Shown here: positions 13,475-25,700 of the stretch, one piece after another | Layout of the letters: the number at the start of each line of letters is the position of its first letter | Position numbering within the stretch: position 1 is the stretch's first letter | NCBI GenBank assembly: GCA_964035545.1 | Contig: OZ037770.1 | Span: 1,720,001 to 1,784,000, forward strand | DNA length: 64,000 nt | Direction of reading: 5' to 3' | DNA from: Bugula neritina | Lineage: Eukaryota > Bryozoa > Gymnolaemata > Cheilostomatida > Bugulidae | Made by a program: the position numbers and the translations under genes | Notes under the pieces: generated by a model | The model's database searches: none | Told to the model about the DNA's origin: nothing | Seen by the model: the letters and a program-made list of their open reading frames with translations, nothing else

Positions 13475-13830
13475 TGCACTGTTTCTACAGCATTCACTCA
13501 ACTCAGCTAACATAATTACAGTCCGAGTTCGGAGAAAGGCGTAAATATGATTAAACTCAAAACAAATTTCTTAAATGTCTTGAAATAGTAAATGCAATCA
13601 AATAGTTTTGTTATTTTTACAGTCTCTGTGCAAGTAAAAGTGATTCCTAGAAAAAAATTTCAACTAAAAAATTAGCATTTGATTATTATTCAGTTTTTCA
13701 TATAGGAGATACGTAATTACTAAAAGTAAATAAAAAGCAAATAGATGTAATAAAAGTTAATAGTTTATTTACTGAATTTTTCTGATGATACGAAAAGCGG
13801 TTTCCCAAACTTTGAAGCCCAAAAGCTAGC
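13475..13830 (+). repeat. Tandem 3'-flank duplication, copy 1
   Basis: Resembles about 14815..15160, with the same order of motifs (CTCAGCTA, CAAACTTCTTAAA-type, ACTGAATTTTTCTGATG-type, then a CTTTGAAG-type block). It shows that the unit duplicated again after the B/C event. Confidence 0.55.
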
Positions 13831-14298
13831 ATTTTGGGTCCGTAAGAGTATCAGATTAGAGATCTTGAAGAGATACTTTCTCTACATGCCTTAGATACTT
13901 TCTTTACATGCCTAGGCATGTAAAGAAAATATTCCTGATGGTAGATGATACATTTTTGATATTATATAATGAAGAGATCTGAAAGCCAATGTCTGGAACT
14001 TTTCAGTAAGAATTATTTTATTCAAATATATATTTCCAATTGTATTTATTAAATCATATTATCTATTAAAATGAGTTATAGTGTCTATATATAACAATAT
14101 TGCCTTAGTTAAAACAGATTATAATACCTTAGGCTCTATGATGAATAGCTTTAAATCATTACTTACTAATCTATTTATAGTTTTATATTCATATTGAAGT
14201 TATTGTTAGTTTAAAATTATCATGCAAATGCTACGTGTTTAAACAAACACATTTTTAAAATCAGCAAAATTGGTTGCAAGTATAATTTACTGTTTTAG

Positions 14299-14395
14299 GT
14301 GAATGCGTGAAGCTGGAGATACATGTTGCAATTGTCTCAGATGTGTAACGCTGGGGACTTCTAGAACTTATAGGTGTCACGACTTAAGCAAATAA
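14299..14395 (+). pseudogene. Relic last exon of an ICK peptide gene (X)
   Basis: A TTTTAG acceptor is followed by a phase-1 entry and the second knot cysteine, as in gene C. In that frame TAA is reached at about 14346-14348. From about 14318 the next frame shows the remaining pattern CC-x4-C-x10-C and then a stop at 14393-14395, exactly the spacing of gene C. The simplest reading is a decayed last exon with a one-base deletion. No matching upstream exons were found between 13500 and 14290. The downstream stem at 14737 and the duplicated 3' flank support a former gene unit here. Confidence 0.6.
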
Positions 14396-14814
14396 ACCAG
14401 TCAACAAATTTTTTTCACAAATTAAACATACACAAAACTAAATTAACGTTATTATTACATTTTATCTGTACTTTATTTACAACAGATCCATGATAGTTTT
14501 TTTCTTTTTATAGTTTAAAAACAAATATACAAAACTAAACCCTATCTTCATGTTTATCTCTGTGTTGGTTCTATATATATTTTGCGTAGATCATTTTGTG
14601 AAGCAGCTGATGGCAGCATTATAATATATAATAATAAGCAAGCTTAGTTTCTCAAAACAAATACGTTTAATATTGTATTGCTGAAACTATAATATATTTG
14701 AAGACTTGTCGGATTTTTTTTTTATTTTATTGTGTGTCGGCTTCTTTAGAACTGATAGCCAACTTCAAATATTTTCACGATACAGACATAAAAGAATCCG
14801 TATTGTAAGAATGC

Positions 14815-15160
14815 TGTATTTGTAAACAGAAACTAAACTCAGCTATTACTTTCAATTTTAGTTTGGTTAAAGGTGTGAATGATTGCTGAAAACAAACTTC
14901 TTAAAGTTCTGTAGATAAAGTCTACAAGCAAATACTGTTGCCACTTTGAGAGACTGTATATGTAAGTAAAAACAATATCAGAAAAAAAGTTTTAAATATA
15001 ATTTAAATTAATTTGCAACTCAGCTTTTTCATGGGGCATAATCACTAAAACCAAAGAGAAAATTAAATCAGTATAATAGGTTTTTGTATAAAAAGTGAGC
15101 AACTAATTACTGAGTAATTCTGATGTAATACAACACGTTGCCTCTCAAACTGTGAAGTTA
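14815..15160 (+). repeat. Tandem 3'-flank duplication, copy 2
   Basis: Diverged copy of 13475..13830, lying after the TCGGCT/AGCCAA stem at 14737-14762. Confidence 0.55.
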
Positions 15161-15880
15161 CCTTTTCCCATATTGAAAAGATTTCGTTTAACAATTTTAG
15201 ATTTTACAGATTAATAAATATTTTAGCTCTCCCCCAAAAATTTTAATTTAAAAGTATAATATCATTTATTTCTACACTTGATTAAATTTTTTAATTTTTC
15301 TTATACAACCCAATTAATTTGTAATTAGTTACTGTTAAAAAGTACGTTGTTATAGCTTTTTCTGTTTACAATCAATGTTAATTTGTTAAGTTGCCTACTT
15401 TACTTTCCTTCAAGCTAAGTTGGAATAATTTCTCCTGAAAACTTTTTATTTTGAAAAGCTGCTTGTTTTGGAAGACTAAACATTTTTATTTTAAAGTGAA
15501 ACATACAAATTGTTTTGAAGAGCTGAGCAAATAACTTCTCTCATCTTGGTGGTAGTTTAGGAAGTCTTACCTACACTTTTTGAAGTTATACACATTCCAG
15601 TTATTATAGAGGGCAACAGTAAAATAGTCTGATGTTTCTTATGTGGAACATGTTCTCATCATTTTCTTTTCTCCTTTACTTTTCTTTTTTTTTGCAGTGG
15701 CTTTTATAAATAAAGCCTGTATACAAAATCAACAAATATATGAACACTAAGTACCATTGTTGTTGTTCATGCTACAAAAATTACCTAATTAGTATTATAC
15801 AGCAAACACTGCAGTAAGATCATGTGCCTTTTGGTACAATATTTCAGGTGAATTAGTTGCATCTTTATTATAAATTTAGT
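15161..15880. other. Spacer, nothing recognised
   Basis: AT-rich sequence without exons, repeats or structured elements that I can support. Confidence 0.5.
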
Positions 15881-16193
<313 letters not shown>

Positions 16194-16627
16194 TAGTTCT
16201 ATAGAAGAGCATAACTACAGGTAAGGCCAGTGTGCTAAGCAAAGGTCTAATGTTTTTGTGTGCCTCAAGCTAATATAAGCTATAAAAGAAAACAAGTGTT
16301 GATTTTGCTATTTCAATAAATTATTTTGTTTTATATGTATACTTTTTAAACTTCGTTCATTGGTATAGTTGTTGAAAACTTTTTCTATGTATCATAAGTT
16401 AAAAGTAGCTTAATTAAACTCACATCTCAAGTACAGTAATAGAGGTGATTTAACCACTATAAAACTTCCCAACACATATAATATAGCAATAGTATTTGTA
16501 TTCGATATAATAACTCTATATTATTTCATGTCATCCACAGATTGTAAGCATGTGCAATTTATACAGAATACCATGTAAGCTTGACATTTTGTGTAATAAG
16601 AGATATATTTTATTGCACTGGCTTATA

Positions 16628-16920
16628 TATGCTTAAAAATGAAAAACAGTCTTATATGGTAATTTGAAGTGGGGTGTGATTTTAATTGCAAATGGAATCT
16701 AATTTTACCCACAGCATTCATAAGAGCAACAAAAATTATGCTTCCAAAACAAGAGTGTCCAGAGAAGTCGCCAACCTTGGGACAGCTTTTGATTTGTTCT
16801 CGATTGTCAATCAAGTTTGCAGTCAATCTCAACTTACACCTCACCTGTAATATTACACCAATCTTAAAAGTTTAGAATTTACTTTTCACAAATTTGTAAA
16901 GAAATTTCATGCTAGGGGTG
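16628..16920. repeat. Tandem-duplicated segment, copy 1 (with open frame on minus strand)
   Basis: A diverged copy lies at about 17108..17380. Copy 1 keeps an open minus-strand frame of about 50 codons after an ATTACAG acceptor at about 16849, with three cysteines and the stretch SCPKVGDFSGHSCFG. Copy 2 has stops in that frame. It could be a lone exon or an old domain fragment; I do not recognise it. Confidence 0.4.
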
Positions 16921-17107
16921 TTTTCACAGAGTCAGCAATAATTATTTCTAATTTGACATTTTAAAAATATGGAATCATTAGAATTTATAATATTTTTCTG
17001 CCATCATTTATATATACATTTATTTGAATTCTATTTTACAGTTATCTGCATTCATTAGTTTTATTATATATGATTAGGATTTTTACAAAGGTACTTTTAA
17101 AGCTTTA

Positions 17108-17380
17108 TAATAATTTGTATGCTAAAAAAAATAAAAATAGTATTATGATAATTTGAAGTCAGGCGTGATGATGATTGCAAAAAGAATGTGCTTTTCATCC
17201 ATAGTATTTACCGCAACATAACTTGCGCTTCCATAGCTACTCTTGTATTGTTCTATAAATTGTTGATAACCTTTGCAGTCTCAACCCACACCTCAGCTGT
17301 GATAATATATTAATTTAGACCTGGAATTTACTATCCACAATTTTGCCAAACTATTTCATGCTAAGAATTGAAAAAAACTG
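17108..17380. repeat. Tandem-duplicated segment, copy 2
   Basis: Diverged copy of 16628..16920; both begin near GTAATTTGAAGT/ATAATTTGAAGT and end near TTTCATGCTA. Confidence 0.5.
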
Positions 17381-17634
17381 ATCGTGAATGTTGAAGTAAT
17401 AGCTCAGCCTATACAAAGTTTTGTTTGTGATTATTTTATTATTGAATTATCAATCAAACTGACTGTAAAACTACACTAAATTTTGTGATTTAAATAGATA
17501 TGCTGTTGTAGCAATTTTAAAACTACGTGACTTGAAAGGATTTATGAACAGTTTTATTTCATGTAACAAGAACGTTAGACACCATACATGTGCGCAGAAC
17601 GCACCAACTGGCATATAAGGAGGTTTCATACACA

Positions 17635-17931
<297 letters not shown>

Positions 17932-18001
<70 letters not shown>
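17932..18001. repeat. (TA)n tract 3' of the hammerhead
   Basis: About 70 bp of TA beginning one base after the hammerhead stem I. Confidence 0.95.
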
Positions 18002-18005
<4 letters not shown>

Positions 18006-19747
18006 GTATATTATTACATATTATATATAAATGTAGCAGATTATCACATATTAATTAATTTAATGTCAAGTCATATATATCACATATAGAGTGCAACCAT
18101 AATATATCTATTGATTATGGTTTAACATAATTATACACAGGATAGTTAAGGGCATCCTCACTAAGAATATCATAAATTTCTCTCAAAATGTAGTTCGGGT
18201 TCTTGAATAATATTGCTCTGTAGGTGGCATGCGTGTTGCCTACTTGTAATTGTTTAGCCTAAGATTAAACTACAACCAATAAGCAGCAACCTTCGTTAGG
18301 GCTGCGTTATCTATCAACATTCCATTATCGGTGCTACATAAACAAAGTACAAAGCAAGCTATTCATTATAGCCTGCCAGCTAGCTAGCCTGTAATTATTA
18401 TGTAGGCGCCAATATCTTCTCATCCCTACGTGCTCAGTGAAGCGTGAAGCGCTGCGCGTTGCTAGTTTCTTATGAGAAAATATGGCATTTTCAGTGTATA
18501 AATCACCAATTTATGAGCAATCTAGCAGAGTTATTAAAAAAAGAAAAAAACTTACACTGGAGAAATATCTCAGGATTCCAGCAGTGCAATTTTTATTCAG
18601 ATATCATGCTTTGCTGCTGAGATATTTTACTGGTACTGAAAAGTCAGCTTTTCAGGCAAAATTGGCCAAAATTGGGCAGTTTTTTGTCTATAACTTCGCA
18701 AAAAAAATGAAAATTGAAATTTCCAAAAAACTTACACTGGAGAAAAAGAAGATCTACAACATAGTTTTTAAATTTTGACTCTAGCACAATTAGGTGAGAT
18801 TTTATTTTACTGGTACTGAATTCTTATATGATTACAATGCAAACCTCAGCAAGGCAGTTGCAGCTAAAAGGTTGCCCTTAACTATCCTGTGTATTCACTT
18901 GATTAGCTCTCATATTAATGCTTTACTTAGACTACAATGTATTTTATATTGGAAATCACTACAAGATAGAAAAACTTGATTATATCGAAAATTTCAATCT
19001 AATTGACTGAAATGCTGTTCTATCAATTGGTAATCTTTAGTTTGCCTCAGCTTTTCATACTTTATTAACTCTACTTGGGTGTCTCTGAGTCAAACTATAC
19101 CCATTTTACAAATTTTAGTTTGTAGAGACAACCCCTTCAATCATGTTGATATTTCTTAGTACTGACAACTCCTTATATACTTTCCTAGTTATTACATCAT
19201 GTTGTTACAGTGTTTGTCATTTAGGGTTTCTGCGTGATATATGCGTAGGCTACGAAGATAATATCATAATGAAGATATTTTGGCAAAAAATTGTTTATCA
19301 ACACATAATATCAATTATGATGAAACTAAACCAGGCTCTATGATTTTACATATAAATATAACTGAGCAATTCAATTAGGAATAAGAATCTAAAGCTATGA
19401 AGAAGTGAATTCTCTGTTATAAAATGACAAAATACTGATCATTTAAACTCTTGAGTTATCGTTGAAACATGGACCTGGTTACTAATACAGTTGAGGACGT
19501 GTCAATCACATTCAATCACATGAGTTCATAACATAAAAATATTCATATATCAAATAGAAAAATACATAATCAACAAATCATTGACTGAAAAAATATTACT
19601 TTTGTATTCACAGAAATAGCATTTCATTTCCCATATTAACATCAATTGTAAGCATCACATGTTGTCAAACAGCAAATCTCGCTGCGTAGAGGTTAAGTTC
19701 ATGTGTATACATGTAGAGGTCAATTTGAACAAGATAAAAAATATAGT
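18002..19747. other. Spacer with dispersed and local repeats
   Basis: Positions about 18130-18200 match, in reverse, 10330-10410. At 18540-18840 two local duplications are seen: AAACTTACACTGGAGAAA occurs twice (about 18548 and 18728), and TTTTACTGGTACTGAA occurs twice (about 18625 and 18806). A 99-codon open frame (18482..18778) spans the duplicates; it matches no family I know and I do not call it a gene. Confidence 0.45.
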
Positions 19748-22700
19748 TTATGTGCGTAGAGGTCGTTGAAGTGACTGGAAGCTCGCGTCACTCTCCAGTT
19801 CTTTCATTATTCTTAGACAGAGTTCTTCCTGATATGGGAGAGTCACAATCTGGGCCGCCATGGGTAGCCCCGCAGAGTTTGTAAGTCCCTGAAATATGAG
19901 CAAATACAATTGATTAGATGGTGAGCTGTTAGAATTAGAAATTGATTGATGTAGCACACTGTTTGGGGTCATTGAGTGTCTAGAGTGGTTTGGGAAAGTT
20001 GCCTTTATACCTTCGCGATTTTCAGTCAGACATTCAAATGGGCCGGGTTGAAATTACATTGCATTGTAAAAGCCACTCGTAAAAATTTTTCTATGGTGAT
20101 AACTCAATCGGCCGATTTCAGAATAATACTCAAAAGGAGTAATAACTCCTTGTGAACATTGTTATTTAGTTATGACTTTGGCGATTAGACGACGTACTTA
20201 TATGTTAATAGTTATATCGCCTACGCCTTTTCAATTATCGCTTTTATGCTGTCAACGTCACTAATTCACGACGTTTACAAAGGGCATCAAATAGCGATTA
20301 GGCGAGTCAGATTTCATTTTTAAAAAGCAAGCTTCCGCATTAATATGATTTCAACAATGTTCAGGTTGACTATAAATGGGGACTCGAACGAGTGCTATTA
20401 ACTGAAACTTGGTACTTTTTTTCAGTAGAAGTATAAACGCAACTTTAAAAGATGAAGTGTACACAAACCCTCCGAAGTGACCCCAACCTTTGTGCTGCAT
20501 TTAGAGAATTGTGAATATTCTAACCTAAATTATTTCAAACTCAATAACGGACAAGTTTTACTAGCAAGGTGACTAAGTTAAGTGAGGTGACACAACTCAC
20601 TTTTTTCAGTACCCCATGAAATATGTCTTTAGGAGGGAAATTCTCCTTGTCCACTTCTTCATCCGCAGACGTGACGCGTGTGACAGGAACCACTCCAGCT
20701 GGGAAGTTAAGGACATTCCAGGTCACACAGTAGGACACGGCAGCTGTGGTTGAGCAGAAACAGAAAACTGTTCATACGAATGTTTCATTTTCTTTTTATT
20801 GGCTTTAAAAATTACTCAATCTACTTTAAAATAAATCAAAATACATGTTCAGTAAAAGATCCTTGTAAGAAAGGTTGAGCTGCTTGAGTATATTACCAGA
20901 TTCATAAGCGATATTCACTGTTGAGGATTTGTGCCAAAAGAGAGCACCAAACTACAATTTGTTGATTTCATTTATGTTAGTGTTGAGTAAACGATTTTTC
21001 AACATCCATAAAAAATAACAGTAGAATTGAGCAAGTACAAAGTATATTCAATATCACCATAGTAACACATGTGATACAGCATACTACAGTGTATGTTTAC
21101 TCATTTCCACCATGGTAACACAAGTGATATATTCTTACACTATTACTATGGTAACACTATCGCCATGGTAACACTATCGCCATGGTAACACTATCGCCAT
21201 GGTAACACCATCACCATGGTAACACTATCACCATGGCAACACAGTTATTCTTACATTTAGCTAGTTGAGGGTCCCTAAGAGGCATGGCTGGTACTGGCAT
21301 TGGAGGACATAGAACTGCGTCAATTCCTTCAGATTTCCAGTCTGAGATGACTGAATGCATGTATTCCTACAGTATAATATCACTATTACATATTATATGT
21401 ATATATTCCTACAGTATAATATCACTATTATATACTATATGTATATATTCCTACAGTATAATATCACTATTACATATTATATGTATATATTCCTACAGTA
21501 TAATATCACTATTATATATTATATGTATATATTCCTACAGTATAATATCACTATTATATACTATATGTATATATTCCTACAGTATAATATCACTATTATA
21601 TACTATATGTATATATTCCTACAGTATAATATCACTATTATATATTATATGTATATATTCCTACAGTATAATATTACTATTATATATTATATATTCCTAC
21701 AGTATAATATTACTATTATATATTATATGTATATATTCCTACAGTATAATATTACTATTATATATTATTATATGTATATATCCCTACAGTATAATATCAC
21801 TATTGTATATTATATGTATATATTCCTACAGTATAATATTACTATTATATATTATATGTATATATTCCTACAGTATAATATCACTATTATATATTATATG
21901 TATATATTCCTACAGTATAATATTACTATTATATATTATTATATGTATATATCCCTACAGTATAATATCACTATTATATATTATATGTATATATTCCTAC
22001 AGTATATTATCACTACAAAATATGATATATAATTTCAATTATAGCAGAAAGATAGCATAAAAAAGTGCGGTACACTATCAATGTATATAATACTTTAGCG
22101 GGACAATAGCATTTTATGGTAGCTAGTAAAATAAGTGCTTGACAATAATGAGATGCAAACCAAACAAACAAGAGAGAACAATTTTCAATTATAACTAAAT
22201 TTTCCTACTTTCAAAACTGAGGGAAACTGCAGTACTTTCTGCAAATTTTGTTATATAGATAACAGCCATTACATGTATAATGATTTCGTAAAACGCTTTC
22301 TACTGGGATTGTCAAAAGAAATGTTTTCCGCAGATAAACATACTTGTAATTCTCTCTGTAGAATGCACCAGTCATTGACTGAGGCCACGCCCTCATTCTT
22401 CTTTATCACTTCGGCAGCATAATCTACTACCTGAAGAATAAACAAGACTATTCAAGAGTTACTTTCTACCCAATAAAGAAACTGCAACGGTCAGCATGGC
22501 CTTTTGTAACTCATCCAGTTAGTAAAAACAAATAGAAAACCCAAGTATTTAAAATGCATTCATAAACTAGTTATACCTTGTCAAAGCTATTGTCAAATGT
22601 TGACCTTGAGATATATATTTGTTTTCCATATAATTAGCACACCTGTTTTGAGCTGTTATGTTAACCAACACATCTTGTAAACTAGCTAGTTATATATGTG

Positions 22701-25700
22701 TTTGTTCTAGACTTGGCCTAGCCATGGTAGGTCAAGTGCTAGAGGCGTGACCAGTGTCAGTTTTATAGAACTAGTAGAGCCAATCAGGTAATACAGTTAT
22801 TTTTAATTATTACTATATAATATCTTCGCATTTTAATATAATATGAAATCTTAATTGTTTGACCATAGATTGCATGGTGACTTATTATACGACATCTTTG
22901 CATATTTTTACTAACATGTTGTTTTATACATTACTATTATAGTTTTCACGCTGCCTTATATAGCATCTGTCGAGACTTACGGCTCCAATAAAGTACTATC
23001 AACACCATAACAGAACAGAAACTATTGTAAATATTCCGACCCTTCACCACTTTGTTTCTTTCTTTTAATAAAATGAAAAAAGCAATAGAAATCCTATCTC
23101 AGACTTACAGTGAAGGATATTAGTTTGTTGAGAGCCTTCTTTAGTAAAAGAGGTAGACTAAGTAGCTTGATCAGGGGACTAATATCATGACTCAGTTCGT
23201 CGCCATAGCTACAGGATAAACAAACATTCAACATAGGTTAATTATAGCACATATGTTAGTTCATTAAAGTCTATAGACTTCTTGTGACTTTTCAAAACAT
23301 ATGTTATACAAATGTTAGAACAAAGAAACAGTTAAACTAAAATTTACACAAATTCAAAGTACTAAAGATTCTGCACAATTGAATATTACAGGGCAATTCT
23401 CAAATGCAACTTCAATGGCTATTCAATTGGAAAACAATTATATCAACCTGAACTGATGTGTTTTAAAACACAGCCAACCATAATTCACACAGAAGCCCAA
23501 ATTTTAAAAACTTTCATGAAAAAAACGAGACAATCTTTTGTCTAAAATATAATTAAATTAAATTATTCATGATCGCTCGTGTCTAAATTCATTTCTGCAT
23601 TAGAACAGGATATGACATCACAACGCTGGCTGAGAAATAGACTGAGAGCTCTGATGCACTTACAGCAGATTAAGGAGGTGGGCTCCACCGTCCCCAAACA
23701 CAGCAGCTGGGAAGAACTTAGTGGAGCAGAGCTCAGCGTCTCTCAACTCATAAGGTACAATCTGAAACAAAGTTGATTGGGTGAGACTACTCCAGAAAGA
23801 AGAAATAAATAGACAAAAATAAAAGTAATTGAAACTTGCTAAAGTATTCATCTAGTCTCCTTTTAATCACCGCGAGATTTTTTTGTATTTTCTATTTAAA
23901 TTAAATCTCATTATAATAAAAGTGATTCAGAATACGACTCAACAGTATAATTTAATAAATATACCCGAGTGAATAGCTCATCTACAGCCAACATCTTTAC
24001 AAAGTTTTCAAATATATTTGCAAAGTTGTGGGAATAAATATCAACAAGTCAAATAATTGTTGTCCAGCTGATTTGTAAAAAACAACAACACACCCCTACC
24101 CCTTCTTATACCAATACACCCTCTACCCCTCATCCTATCTGTGCATATAATTCTACCTTATGACCTCGACTGGCCAGTATATCCGCTGCCTCCTTCACAG
24201 CTCTCTTGGCAGCAGCACAGACCTCTACAGGCCCTGCAGTGTAGTACACTCCTATAGTTAGAGGTCGTTGGGAGAGAAGCTCCTATCACATACAGCAAAG
24301 TATATTAAACACAGCATCTGATTGGACGTAAGCATGGTGTCTATCTGTGAAGGGCCATTGGTGATGTTAGGAAGAGCATCCAGTCATAATTGCTCCTGTC
24401 CCCCATCTGAATTTAAGTATTTAGCTCTCTTCAAAAAACCCTTTCTATCAGAGATTTTCACACAGGGATGGCGACTATAAACTTGCATGAGTTTTTTGGT
24501 GTCTATTTGTGGAAATACGCTGAGTCATAATTATGAGTCATACAGAGTGAATTAGAGTACAATCATAAATATTAAAAATAGAGTTCTAGGTACACATATT
24601 TCCCTTAGAATTTAGGCTAAGTCTCAACTTTCAAGGAAGAAAGAGAAGGTGGCAAGAGCATAGCGGTAGCACGCTAATCATACCTCTTCGTTAAAAGATT
24701 GTTGAGGAATGGAGGGATCTTCTAGGAACATCTGTTTGCTGGAGAATGCACGCATAGCCATGATGAGTCCGTCCACTGTAGAGGCGAGTGGTCCAGCCGT
24801 GGCTTTCACTGTGACAGAATATATAATTCTTAAACCCAGGTGTGTTATACTTCACTATTTATTGTTGAACTCACAATTAACAGTATATAATTAGTTATGA
24901 GTGTATTCAGTGGCCAGCAAACACTTTTCTTATTGACCAAGACTGCTCTAAACTTAGTATGGAATATCATGACATAGATTTGCACATTTAGCAACTAACT
25001 AAAGAACTTTTCATTAAATATATAGTGGAGGATAACATTTTTATTAATGGTTTCCCAAGTCAATGCTTCTCTGGAAGATATAGAACCATCAAATATAGAG
25101 GGGCACATGGGGCAGAGATAGCATTTTCAACACCTTAAATAATATTTCATTTTAAATAATTCAACATAGTTCTGACTTTTTTTTTCAATTTTGTTCACAT
25201 GCCTACTTATTAAAGCCAGTATTTATACCAAAATTCGCAACATGATTTCATGTTTGCGATATGTAATAATTCAATCAACCAATGAGACAAACTTCCTGCC
25301 GCAGCAGAATGTATAAAAAACAGTTTTAGGAATTTTTAGGAACATAAAATGAGAAGTTTTTGTCATTGAAAATCATGAAAAAAACAATTTTACATAATCA
25401 TGGTCAAGTAAGGAGGTAACACCGAGACACCCTTGCTAAGAAAGATAATCATACATGAACTTAGGCTAAGAGTTACATTGAGCTACAAATACGCACACAT
25501 AGTTTGTCCCGGGTTAGAGGTATGTCTCCCCACAGCAGATATCCTTCCAGCTGTTGGCTTGATTCCTGTAACACCATTCCACGATGCGGGGATCCTGATA
25601 CTCCCCCCGATATCACTGCCTAGACCAAACACTGAAGAACCAGAGGCTATAGCAGCACCTTCACCTGCAAATCAATACAGGATATTGAGATACATAATAA

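Noticed and set aside
18482-18778. 99-codon lysine-rich open frame
   Set aside because: Spans internally duplicated non-coding sequence; no known family and no splice context.
21284-22060. 258- and 225-codon repetitive open frames
   Set aside because: Plus-strand readings of the 42-bp minisatellite and of FAAH exon 12 antisense.
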